Source: an uncultured Paraglaciecola sp. (lineage in GTDB: Bacteria; Pseudomonadota; Gammaproteobacteria; Enterobacterales; Alteromonadaceae). From it: a stretch of 36,975 bases of DNA. Within the stretch, counting starts at the first letter, position 1, and every line of letters starts with the position of its first letter. The notes under the pieces are model-generated. The model did no database searches, had not been told where the DNA came from, and was given only the letters and a program-made list of their open reading frames with translations. Positions 9,001-15,448 of the stretch are shown piece by piece. Location of the stretch: positions 1-36,975 of the forward strand of contig NZ_CAJWCF010000045.1 in the NCBI RefSeq assembly GCF_913020055.1. Direction: 5' to 3'. Made by a program: the position numbers and the translations under genes.

Positions 9001-10461
9001 CTATGAGCCTAATGTTGCGAGCAATGCCGAACCAGTTGAATTTAATCTAGCTACAGTTTGGTCAAGATTCAAATATTTATCACGCAATATTTGCTCAGTG
9101 TTCGCCAGCCTTAACTCCAAAGTTAATCTTTCGTCAAAAATCTTTTCTCTTTGATCTTTAGCTGTATCTTCTCGAGATTTAAGCAATCCACTATAACTGG
9201 TGTATTCTTCAACATAATCGTAAAGGCGAACCGCAATACCTTGGTTTTCATCAGTAAATAACGCGGCAATCTCATCGAAGTTATCATCTAATGCGTCTTT
9301 AAGACGATCGTCGCCACTGCCTAAGCCAATTCTGTCGTTAGAGCTGATTTCCAACTCATTGTTATCGTTATATTCAATACCAAGCTGAAACAGGCCACCT
9401 AGAGCTGATGAATCGACTGAAGAAAATAGAATATTATTGATACCGGTTTGTATACCTCTAACCAACGAGTCACCCGCCAGAGAACCATCGTCTTCCAAAT
9501 CAGACTCACCGTATTTGGTAAGTAGTTTTATCTCCGCTTGTAAGGCATTAAAATTCTCAACAAACTCTCTGATAGTCTCTTCAACCGCTTCTTTATCAAA
9601 GCCAATACTGAGTTTTGAGGTTTTAAACGTTATACCATCTGCCGCTAGTTCAGATAATTCAGTTGCTTTAAAACTGACGTTTTCAATGACATTTTCAAAT
9701 TCGTTATTTTTACTTTCTACGTCAATACCATCAATTGTGGCTTTGGCGTTTTGAGCAGAAGTGACAGGCGTTAAATAAGTCGAAGCTTCAGTAGAATTAG
9801 TGGTTGAAACAAGATCCAGTTCAGCAACATCGTTATCGTTGACTATAACTAAATCATTTCCTGCACCAGTAGTATCAGAAGTGAATACTAGTTTAGCACC
9901 ACCATTCACCGTTCCAGTATCTATAATACTAGCGGTTACACCAAAGTTATCATTTGAAGCATTGATAGCATTTCGTAAGTCTTCTAGAGAATTACCTGCA
10001 GTTAAATTGATAGTAAAGGACTCACTAGTCGCATCAATTTTAAAGGTAAGACTAGCAGCACCTGCACTTAATACCGAATCAGAAGAGCTAGCAAAACCAC
10101 CATCCACTGCATTTGCGGTTTCAATTCGACTACCACTAGCGAGTTGACTCACTGCTATATTGTAATCGCCTTCCAATGCACTGTTAGAGGCATCAGCGGT
10201 AAAAGGTTCAACGCCTTCTGAAGGATTGTTTATGCTTGGTTCGCGGCCTTTAAGGTTCGAATCACTGCGCAATTTATCCAAGGTTTCTTGGAAATCTTCA
10301 AGTTTCGACTTTAACTTACCAATACCAGAAATTTCAGCTTCAACGTTTTCCTCTCTGGAATTCAAGGCATCAGTTTTTGGCTTACGCTCAGCTTCGAGCA
10401 ATTGCCCCACTAAACTTTCAAGATCTAAACCTGATCCTACACCTAATGACTGAATTGACAT
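9001..10461 (-). CDS. fliD: FliD, filament cap protein (HAP2)
   Basis: A 486-residue protein starting MSIQSLGVGSGLDLESLVGQ, the characteristic FliD N-terminus. The C-terminal part (about residues 400-486) has the heptad-like helix ending in LDQTVARLNSTGSALLATL. FliD caps the growing filament and folds incoming flagellin subunits. A strong binding site (GAGGTGG) precedes the ATG at 10461. It lies 57 bp downstream of flaG and 45 bp upstream of fliS. Confidence 0.93.
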   Translation of the reverse strand: MSIQSLGVGSGLDLESLVGQLLEAERKPKTDALNSREENVEAEISGIGKLKSKLEDFQETLDKLRSDSNLKGREPSINNPSEGVEPFTADASNSALEGDYNIAVSQLASGSRIETANAVDGGFASSSDSVLSAGAASLTFKIDATSESFTINLTAGNSLEDLRNAINASNDNFGVTASIIDTGTVNGGAKLVFTSDTTGAGNDLVIVNDNDVAELDLVSTTNSTEASTYLTPVTSAQNAKATIDGIDVESKNNEFENVIENVSFKATELSELAADGITFKTSKLSIGFDKEAVEETIREFVENFNALQAEIKLLTKYGESDLEDDGSLAGDSLVRGIQTGINNILFSSVDSSALGGLFQLGIEYNDNNELEISSNDRIGLGSGDDRLKDALDDNFDEIAALFTDENQGIAVRLYDYVEEYTSYSGLLKSREDTAKDQREKIFDERLTLELRLANTEQILRDKYLNLDQTVARLNSTGSALLATLGS

Positions 10462-10518
10462 ACACCACCTCTATTCCAACAATAATTGCAGGATAACGTT
10501 TACATCAAAAGAATGATA

Positions 10519-10917
10519 TTAAACCTGTTTACTAAATAGTAAACCTACTGCGGTTCCAACCTCCGTCTGTAAGTCCTGCAAACGTTCTGAAAGTGCTAAT
10601 ACTTCTTCAGAAGGTATTTGCCGAATAATTTTTCCGGATTCCGCATCGGTTACTTTGACGACTTGTTTATTACTGCCTTCGTCCACTGAAAAATTGAGTT
10701 GTCTGCTATTTGATTGCACAAAATCACTTAGTTGTGAAACAGCAGTTTCAATCTGCTCAGCGCTAACATTAACCGACTCTCGTTTTTTTATTTCGGCAGG
10801 AACAGATATATCTTTAGTCTGTTTTTGCCCTTCTGCCAGAGAACCCTGTGTTGAACGATTGGTTCGAACAGTATCTGCAGCAAAATCTTGGCCAACTTGT
10901 GATGTTTTAATTTCCAT
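10519..10917 (-). CDS. flaG: FlaG family protein
   Basis: A 132-residue protein whose C-terminal half matches FlaG: LNFSVDEGSNKQVVKVTDAESGKIIRQIP then SEEVLALSERLQ (about residues 74-115). FlaG limits filament length in several polar-flagellated bacteria; the molecular mechanism is unclear. The ribosome binding site GAGGTGA precedes ATG at 10917. It follows the first flagellin gene with a 127-bp spacer that folds into a large stem, so its expression may be linked to that flagellin. Confidence 0.85.
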   Translation of the reverse strand: MEIKTSQVGQDFAADTVRTNRSTQGSLAEGQKQTKDISVPAEIKKRESVNVSAEQIETAVSQLSDFVQSNSRQLNFSVDEGSNKQVVKVTDAESGKIIRQIPSEEVLALSERLQDLQTEVGTAVGLLFSKQV

Positions 10918-10940
10918 AAATCACCTCTACATAAAACGCC

Positions 10941-11014
10941 AACGACTAAAGGGACGTGTTCCCACCTCAAATTATACTTCAGAGGAGTAATACGTCCCTA
11001 TTATTTTAGCCGTT
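10941..11014 (-). promoter_or_regulatory. large imperfect stem between flagellin 1 and flaG
   Basis: The outer arms 10941-10950 and 11005-11014 and the inner arms 10950-10957 (AGGGACGT) and 10992-10999 (ACGTCCCT) are inverted repeats. The outer arms pair fully only in minus-strand RNA, where the single non-Watson-Crick position becomes G-U; on the plus strand it would be A-C. This suggests a folded RNA in the flagellin 1-flaG transcript, perhaps an attenuator or processing site. A second overlapping hairpin (TTAGCC/GGCTAA with a 6-base loop) just to its right could form an alternative structure. Confidence 0.5.
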
Positions 11015-11044
11015 TTAGGCTAACTTATTGTTAAAAGCTAAATC

Positions 11045-11869
11045 TTAGCTTAATAATGACAGTGCCGATTGTGGTCGTTGATTGGCTTGACTTAACACCG
11101 ACAAAGACGCTTGCTGAATGATTTGATTTCTGGTTAATTCAGCCGTTTCAACTGCAAAGTCAGTATCACGAATACGCGAGCGAGCACCTGCGATATTCTC
11201 AGAGATGTTACTCAAATTACGAATAGTAGACTGAAAACGGTTTTGCAATGCACCCAAATCGGCCCGCGCTCCACCAACAGAAGATATTGCATTTGTTATC
11301 GCTGTAAGAGCGGTCGAAGCGCCATCTACTGTAGATACATCCGTGCCAGCAATACCCAATCCAGAAGCGCCGTAACCTCCTGAACGTGATAAATTGACTG
11401 AGATGGTCTGTCCACCGTTTGCACCGACTAGGAATTTAGATGAGAAACCACCTGTCAAAATATCCAAGTTGGCAAATTGTGAATCAGAAGCGATGCGACT
11501 AATTTCATTTTTTAATGCGGTCACTTCCTTCTGTAACGCTGTGCGATCAGCAGAAGAGTTAATCCCATTTTGAGATTGCACTGCTAAGGTACGAATACGT
11601 TGTAATGAAGCAGTTACTTCACCCAGCGCACCTTCAGCTGTCTGAGTAAGAGAAATTGCATCATTTGCATTTCTAACTGCTTGGTTCAAACCTTCTACTT
11701 GCGTGGTTAAACGGTCTGAAATCTGCAGGCCCGCGGCATCATCTGCAGCACGATTAATTCTAAAACCTGAAGACAATCTTTCAAAAGATGTATTCAACGA
11801 TTGTCCTGAACTAAACAACTGGCGCTGAGCATTCAAAGACGACACATTTGTGTTAACAAATAAACCCAT
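11045..11869 (-). CDS. flagellin 1 (type A)
   Basis: A 274-residue flagellin starting [19 protein letters not shown] and ending in the conserved LSQANQRPQSALSLLS. The D0/D1 helices are intact at both ends, while the central variable domain is very short, as in polar flagellins. The frame opens upstream at 11890, but AGGAGG sits 5 bases before the ATG at 11869, so that start is chosen. A sigma-28-like promoter lies at 12044-12070, giving a leader near 165 nt. It shares sub-type features with flagellin 4 (NAQR, ELTRNQII). Serine/threonine-rich central residues are possible pseudaminic acid sites. Confidence 0.95.
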   Translation of the reverse strand: MGLFVNTNVSSLNAQRQLFSSGQSLNTSFERLSSGFRINRAADDAAGLQISDRLTTQVEGLNQAVRNANDAISLTQTAEGALGEVTASLQRIRTLAVQSQNGINSSADRTALQKEVTALKNEISRIASDSQFANLDILTGGFSSKFLVGANGGQTISVNLSRSGGYGASGLGIAGTDVSTVDGASTALTAITNAISSVGGARADLGALQNRFQSTIRNLSNISENIAGARSRIRDTDFAVETAELTRNQIIQQASLSVLSQANQRPQSALSLLS

Positions 11870-11935
11870 AAAAACCTCCTGAAAACTCACCGCACGCCGA
11901 TAACGTGTTTGTGCCAGTAAGTTTGCCTCAATTTA

Positions 11936-11963
11936 GATAGACAAAAACCTCTTTTTGTCTATC
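11936..11963 (-). promoter_or_regulatory. 12-bp perfect hairpin in the flagellin 1 leader
   Basis: GATAGACAAAAA and TTTTTGTCTATC are exact inverted repeats around a 4-base loop (GAGG on the mRNA strand). The hairpin lies about 67 nt upstream of the flagellin 1 start and inside the leader predicted from the sigma-28 site. It has no following U-run on the minus strand, so it is not a simple terminator. It may affect mRNA stability or bind a regulator. Confidence 0.55.
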
Positions 11964-12043
11964 ACCTCACTTACCTCATTCAACGACATCTCTATCGTTA
12001 AGTGAGACTAAAAGTAATCAATTAGATCACCCCTCAACTAACG

Positions 12044-12070
12044 TTATCGACACTTACAACAGTAACTTTA
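12044..12070 (-). promoter_or_regulatory. sigma-28 (FliA) promoter of flagellin 1
   Basis: Read on the minus strand, TAAA (12067-12070), 15 bases, then GTCGATAA (12044-12051). This is one mismatch from the FliA consensus TAAA-N15-GCCGATAA with exact spacing. It points towards the flagellin 1 gene. Confidence 0.85.
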
Positions 12071-12287
12071 ATTTTTTTTAAAAGTTTTTTAGTCCTCTTC
12101 TGTTAATCGACATTTAATTCAAGACTAAACAACGACTTCCAATAAAATTTTGAATCGGTTATTTGCCCTCTGAGATTGGTCATGTCCGAACCTAAAAATA
12201 AATGAACAACTGGGTTTCAATTTAATAGTTGGAAATGGAAAAGACTGGTTATACCAATCAGCATGGAAATTAAACTCGAAATACATG

Positions 12288-12306
12288 TTGGCACACTACA
12301 TGCTTT
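12288..12306 (+). promoter_or_regulatory. sigma-54-like promoter on the strand opposite the flagellins
   Basis: TTGGCACACTACATGCTTT has GG and GC separated by exactly 10 bases and most of the TTGGCAC...TGC consensus. It would start a rightward transcript near 12315, antisense in direction to the flagellin genes, leading into the structured spacer. A near-identical site occurs at 13763-13781 in the next spacer. Confidence 0.65.
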
Positions 12307-12314
12307 AAGATGGA

Positions 12315-12518
12315 TAGTTGATTAGATGCAAAAGCATTTGATGGCTAAAGAAAAAAGGCCGGGGCAAAACCCTTTACAAGGCGTCCCCGACCAACTTGCT
12401 CACGTTAGGAGATGGAGCAAATAAGGTTTCTGTCCGACTGGCAGGGTTAGAAGAGCTGAATACTGGCCTCTCAACCAAACTTCTACACTCTCGGTCCTGT
12501 TAGTCGGCGTTTTAATTT
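12315..12518 (+). ncRNA. candidate sigma-54-driven small RNA 1
   Basis: Predicted from the sigma-54 site to the T-run after a long stem. Near the 5' end ATGC-AAAA-GCAT can fold, and the 71-bp repeat copy A follows in reverse orientation. The 3' part is a 12-bp stem formed by 12434-12445 (CCGACTGGCAGG) and 12496-12507 (CCTGTTAGTCGG). It encloses a second stem (TAGAAG/CTTCTA) and is followed by CGTTTTAATTT. Two of the stem pairs are G-U on the plus strand but would be A-C mismatches on the minus strand, which favours plus-strand RNA. No coding frame is evident. The T-run is weak, so the 3' end is uncertain. Confidence 0.45.
12351..12421 (-). repeat. 71-bp two-hairpin element, copy A
   Basis: A direct repeat of 12609-12679 with one difference in 71 positions. 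On the minus strand it folds as hairpin 1 (TTGCTC/GAGCAA around a 13-base loop, 12396-12420), then hairpin 2 (GGTCGGGG/CCCCGGCC, 12357-12392, with an inner CCTT/AAGG), then six T, which is a Rho-independent terminator layout. The hairpin 2 T-G pair fits only minus-strand RNA. The hairpin 1 loop contains ATCTCCTAACG, exactly complementary to the ribosome-binding region of flagellin 3. Confidence 0.75.
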
Positions 12519-12608
12519 ACACATCTAAGATGTAAACCAAAACAGAAATACTATTTGTGCTAAATACACCAAAAGGCCTCAAAACAATGCGCCTTAGGGT
12601 GTTTGATT

Positions 12609-12679
12609 AAAAAAGGCCGGGGCAAAACCCTTTACAAGGCGTCCCCGACCAACTTGCTCACGTTAGGAGTTGGAGCAAA
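12609..12679 (-). repeat. 71-bp two-hairpin element, copy B, serving as flagellin 2 terminator
   Basis: The second copy lies about 160 bp beyond the flagellin 2 stop codon and ends in a T-run after a GC-rich stem (12615-12650), so it is well placed as that gene's terminator. It differs from copy A by one base in the hairpin 1 loop, which reduces the match to the flagellin 3 ribosome-binding region from 11 to 9 bases. It could also be released as a 3'-derived small RNA. Confidence 0.75.
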
Positions 12680-12840
12680 CTTGGTACTGACTAGGATATA
12701 AATTCAATTACACCATAGCTTATAAATAGCGCCCTCCCTAGCATTCCATAGTAACAATCCATTATTACTTTTTAGGGCATGGCCCTGGGTCGGCCTCTCA
12801 TTTCCTACCCTCTAGATTTTTTTCTCGGCTAAATATTAGA

Positions 12841-13665
12841 CTAACCTAGTAACTGCAAAGCTGCTTGTGGGCGTTGATTCGCTTGCCCTAACACAGTAAT
12901 ACTCGCTTGCTGAATTATCTGCCAGCGGGTTAACTCTGCCGTTTCGACGGCAAAATCTGTGTCACGGATACGACTCCTTGCCGCTGATACATTTTCAGAA
13001 ATATTACTTAAATTTCTGATCGTCGACTGAAAACGGTTTTGTAGCGCACCTAAGTCAGCTCGCTGAGCGTCAATAATTGAGATGGCTTCTGATACGGCTG
13101 TCATGGCTGTCGAAGCTTGTGCTTCAGTTAGAACAGAGGTATCAGCTATAAACAATCCTGATGCACCAAATCCTCCGGTACGTTCAACATTGACACTAAT
13201 GGTTTGTCCGGCGTTAGCTCCTACTAAAAAAGAAGATGAAAATGCGCCATCCAATACGTTTACGCCACCAAACTGCGATGTAGAAGCAATACGACTCATT
13301 TCGTTCTTCAATGCAGTCACTTCTTTTTGTAAAGCGACCCGATCTGACGACGAATTAATCCCGTTTTGCGACTGCACTGCCAACACGCGTATTCTCTGTA
13401 AGGCAGTGGTAGTTTCAGCCAACGCCCCCTCTATAGTCTGTGACAAAGATATAGCGTCATTAGCGTTTCGAACTGCTTGATCTAAACCTAAAACCTGAGT
13501 GGTTAATCGGTTAGATATTTGCAGTCCTGCAGAATCATCTTTTGCACCGTTAATGCGAAAGCCTGACGACAGTCTTTCAAACGCAGTATTTAAATTATTA
13601 TTCGACGTAAACAACTGACGAGTAGCGTTTAGCGACGACACATTAGTACTTACAAATAAACTCAT
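12841..13665 (-). CDS. flagellin 2 (type B)
   Basis: A 274-residue flagellin starting [19 protein letters not shown] and ending [19 protein letters not shown]. Both terminal D0/D1 regions are complete and the central domain is short. It shares with flagellin 3 the type-B features [13 protein letters not shown] and ELTRWQII, where type A has ELTRNQII. TTAGGAGA precedes the start at a good distance. I did not find a convincing sigma-28 or sigma-54 site on its own strand, unlike flagellins 1 and 4. Confidence 0.95.
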   Translation of the reverse strand: MSLFVSTNVSSLNATRQLFTSNNNLNTAFERLSSGFRINGAKDDSAGLQISNRLTTQVLGLDQAVRNANDAISLSQTIEGALAETTTALQRIRVLAVQSQNGINSSSDRVALQKEVTALKNEMSRIASTSQFGGVNVLDGAFSSSFLVGANAGQTISVNVERTGGFGASGLFIADTSVLTEAQASTAMTAVSEAISIIDAQRADLGALQNRFQSTIRNLSNISENVSAARSRIRDTDFAVETAELTRWQIIQQASITVLGQANQRPQAALQLLG

Positions 13666-13762
13666 TTTCTCTCCTAACCATGCACCGACTTTTTATTTTT
13701 GTTATTAATGTCAGTGATATTCTGGTGTTGCTAAAATTTAAATTGACATCTTGGCTGCGTAA

Positions 13763-13781
13763 TTGGCACGCCACATGCTTT
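13763..13781 (+). promoter_or_regulatory. sigma-54-like promoter, second copy, opposite strand to flagellins
   Basis: TTGGCACGCCACATGCTTT matches TTGGCACG exactly and keeps GG-N10-GC spacing. Expected start near 13790, reading rightwards into the spacer and towards the 3' end of flagellin 3. It closely resembles the site at 12288-12306, which argues against chance. Confidence 0.7.
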
Positions 13782-13789
13782 ATATAATT

Positions 13790-13950
13790 GCTAGCTGGTA
13801 CCCTGGTTAGCATTTTTGTTAAGTGTTTGAAGCACAAAAAACAAATGCAAAAAGTGTGAGCTTAATGCTCTAGCTGACAGACAGAATTGATGGCCTAAAC
13901 CTCAATACCTCACTACCTCCTGGCGTCTGTTCTGTCTGTTAGCGTTTTAA
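13790..13950 (+). ncRNA. candidate sigma-54-driven small RNA 2
   Basis: The predicted transcript begins with a hairpin TGCTAGC/GTTAGCA. It ends with a 13-bp stem formed by 13873-13885 (GCTGACAGACAGA) and 13931-13943 (TCTGTCTGTTAGC), followed by GTTTTAAC. One stem pair is G-U on the plus strand and would be A-C on the minus strand. The enclosed loop is rich in ACCTC; its ACCTCCTG (within 13913-13924) is complementary to the CAGGAGGT ribosome binding site of flagellin 1. No open frame is evident. The 3' end is uncertain because the T-run is short. Confidence 0.5.
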
Positions 13951-13951
13951 C

Positions 13952-13969
13952 AAAAAAAGCCTCGGCTTT
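13952..13969 (-). terminator. terminator of flagellin 3
   Basis: On the minus strand AAAGCC-GA-GGCTTT followed by a run of seven T in total, about 230 bp after the flagellin 3 stop. It is a compact Rho-independent terminator. Confidence 0.7.
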
Positions 13970-14048
13970 ATTTGTTAGTAAAAAAGCACTCACTACTAAT
14001 TTGTTCTAAAGTATTGATAATACTTAATAATATTACATTCCTCGGTCG

Positions 14049-14160
14049 GTTGCAGCCTGTCCCCACACTTTGCAATTCGACCGTTTTCTTTATCTACAAC
14101 ATTATTTCATTCATATGTAGATAAATTTATCCTCGTATTTAAGTTGCAGCCTGCCCCCGC
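14049..14160. repeat. paired GC-rich direct repeats flanking a hairpin, 3' of flagellin 3
   Basis: GTTGCAGCCTGTCCCCAC (14049-14066) and GTTGCAGCCTGCCCCCGC (14143-14160) differ at two positions and stand out in AT-rich surroundings. Each is followed rightwards by TTGCAATT or AATTGC. Between them TTTATCTACA (14089-14098) and TGTAGATAAA (14116-14125) form a 10-bp perfect inverted repeat. The arrangement lies in the flagellin 3 3' untranslated region. Function unknown. Confidence 0.6.
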
Positions 14161-14199
14161 AATTGCTCAACAATATTGCACATATTTATTCTCTATTTA

Positions 14200-15027
14200 T
14201 TAGCCTTGTAACAACTGCAATGCCGCTTGTGGACGTTGATTTGCTTGACCTAACACTGTGATGCTAGCTTGTTGAATGATCTGCCAGCGGGTTAACTCTG
14301 CCGTTTCGACGGCAAAATCAGTATCACGAATACGACTTCTTGCCGCTGATACGTTTTCAGAAATATTACTTAAGTTTCTGATCGTTGATTGAAAACGATT
14401 TTGTATCGCACCTAAATCAGCCCGTTGGGCATCAATAATTGAGATCGCTTCTGTGACCGCTGTCATAGCTGCCGATGCTTGTGCTTCGGTCAAAACAGAG
14501 GTGTCTGCCACATTTAACCCTGATGCGCCAAATCCTCCGGTCCGCTCAACATTGACACTAATTGTTTGTCCGGCGTTGGCCCCCACTAAAAATGCCGATG
14601 AAAATGCGCCGTCTAATACATTCACACCACCAAATTGTGATGTAGATGCTATTCGACTCACTTCATCCTTCAATGCAGTCACTTCTTTTTGTAAAGCGAC
14701 CCGATCTGAAGATGAGTTGATACCATTTTGAGATTGAACAGCCAAAACTCGTATTCTTTGCAAAGCAGAAGTGGTTTCGGCAAGTGCTCCTTCAATAGTT
14801 TGTGCCAAGGAAATGCCATCGTTAGCATTTCTAACAGCTTGATCTAAACCTAGAATTTGCGTGGTAAGACGATTGGATATTTGTAAACCTGCAGCATCGT
14901 CTTTCGCGGTATTGATACGAAAACCAGATGACAAGCGTTCAAACGCGGTACTTAAATTATTGTTCGACGTAAACAACTGACGAGTTGCATTTAACGACGA
15001 CACATTCGTGTTGACGAATAAGCTCAT
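14200..15027 (-). CDS. flagellin 3 (type B)
   Basis: A 275-residue flagellin ([19 protein letters not shown] to [15 protein letters not shown]), nearly the twin of flagellin 2 and probably a recent duplicate. The terminal helices are complete. Its ribosome-binding region reads CGTTAGGAGAT before ATG at 15027; this 11-base string is exactly complementary to the loop of repeat copy A at 12351-12421. A weaker sigma-28-like site lies at 15179-15206. Confidence 0.95.
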   Translation of the reverse strand: MSLFVNTNVSSLNATRQLFTSNNNLSTAFERLSSGFRINTAKDDAAGLQISNRLTTQILGLDQAVRNANDGISLAQTIEGALAETTSALQRIRVLAVQSQNGINSSSDRVALQKEVTALKDEVSRIASTSQFGGVNVLDGAFSSAFLVGANAGQTISVNVERTGGFGASGLNVADTSVLTEAQASAAMTAVTEAISIIDAQRADLGAIQNRFQSTIRNLSNISENVSAARSRIRDTDFAVETAELTRWQIIQQASITVLGQANQRPQAALQLLQG

Positions 15028-15178
15028 TTTTAATCTCCTAACGATTTTTTGTAAACACCACCAGACTATTATTATTTTTAGTTGTCTTGATGGTTACAGA
15101 GCTGTGCTTTTATTTTTATTCAGCTTCTGTAGAGTCGTTCGCTTATATTTTTATTAGATGCGTAACGTCTATGTTCAT

Positions 15179-15206
15179 GTATCGTGCTTGGATGAAAAAT
15201 CCTTTA
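15179..15206 (-). promoter_or_regulatory. sigma-28-like promoter of flagellin 3
   Basis: On the minus strand TAAA (15203-15206), 15-16 bases, then (G)CACGATAC. It has a one-base insertion or shift relative to GCCGATAA, so it is weaker than the flagellin 1 and 4 sites. It is correctly oriented, with a leader near 145 nt. Confidence 0.45.
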
Positions 15207-15260
15207 GGAGAAAAACAAACTAGTTTTTTAATTCTATATATTTCAAATAGTTAGAGGACG

Positions 15261-15286
15261 AAAAAAGCCGGAGAAATTCTCCGGCT
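15261..15286 (-). terminator. terminator of flagellin 4
   Basis: AGCCGGAGAA and TTCTCCGGCT form a perfect 10-bp inverted repeat (15266-15286). On the minus strand it is followed by a T-run, about 165 bp after the flagellin 4 stop. Confidence 0.9.
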
Positions 15287-15314
15287 GAGCGCTCTTTCAT
15301 TCTGAGAGAGAGAG

Positions 15315-15396
15315 CGAGACTCTCAACTGCTCGGTTCTTATCAACCCAGTGCACTACCCCCTGGCTTCTAAGACCTTGAACAGAAGAAGGGTCTCG
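15315..15396. other. long stem element in the flagellin 4 3' region
   Basis: CGAGACTCT (15315-15323) pairs with AGGGTCTCG (15388-15396) over 9 bp, enclosing a C-rich loop. The T-G pair forms only in plus-strand RNA. The loop includes CACTACCCCCTGGC, close to CACTACCTCCTGGC in the loop of small RNA candidate 2. No sigma-54 site was found upstream on the plus strand, so transcription in that direction is unproven; on the minus strand it is simply flagellin 4 3' UTR. Confidence 0.4.
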
Positions 15397-15448
15397 AAAC
15401 CTAGGCTAATCGAAGGTTAGTTGAATTAAACAACCAACCCAGCAAAGA

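Larger units (their letters stand above)
11870..12840. other. 970-bp spacer between flagellins 2 and 1
   Basis: No convincing protein gene is seen. The spacer holds the flagellin 1 leader with its hairpin, a sigma-28 site, a plus-strand sigma-54-like site (12288-12306), two copies of a 71-bp two-hairpin element (12351-12421, 12609-12679), and a long stem at 12434-12507. A further hairpin (GGGC/GCCC) lies near 12775-12790, in the flagellin 2 3' region. This is unusually long and structured for a gap between co-directional flagellin genes. Confidence 0.8.
13666..14199. other. 534-bp spacer between flagellins 3 and 2
   Basis: No protein gene is supported. From right to left it contains the flagellin 3 3' region with two imperfect GC-rich repeats flanking a hairpin (14049-14160), a terminator (13952-13969), a long stem (13873-13943), and a plus-strand sigma-54-like site (13763-13781). 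The flagellin 2 leader follows. Confidence 0.75.
15028..15448. other. 421-bp spacer between flagellins 4 and 3
   Basis: No coding region is supported. It holds the flagellin 3 leader and sigma-28-like site, the flagellin 4 terminator (15261-15286), an unusual AGAGAGAG tract near 15304-15313, and a long stem-forming segment at 15315-15396. Confidence 0.75.

Noticed and set aside
12351..12679. Repeats as a CRISPR array
   Set aside because: Only two copies, 71 bp long, with a 187-bp gap and no cas genes; hairpin and T-run structure fits terminators or RNA better.
12434..13943. Stem elements as integron attC sites, because of GTTAG-type ends
   Set aside because: No proper RYYYAAC/GTTRRRY boxes with the attC spacing, no gene cassettes and no integrase; the flanking genes are flagellins in one orientation.
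12315..13950. c-di-GMP (GEMM) or other known riboswitch in the flagellin spacers
   Set aside because: The conserved GEMM core sequences were not found; the elements with sigma-54 sites face away from the flagellin genes.
13082..14731. Plus-strand frames of 132 and 92 residues antisense to flagellins 2 and 3
   Set aside because: Mirror readings of the flagellin coding strand, low-complexity and similar to each other only because the flagellins are paralogues.
15302..15313. AGAGAGAG tract as a phase-variable repeat
   Set aside because: Only about four to five dinucleotide units in a non-coding 3' region, with no promoter or frame that its length would switch.
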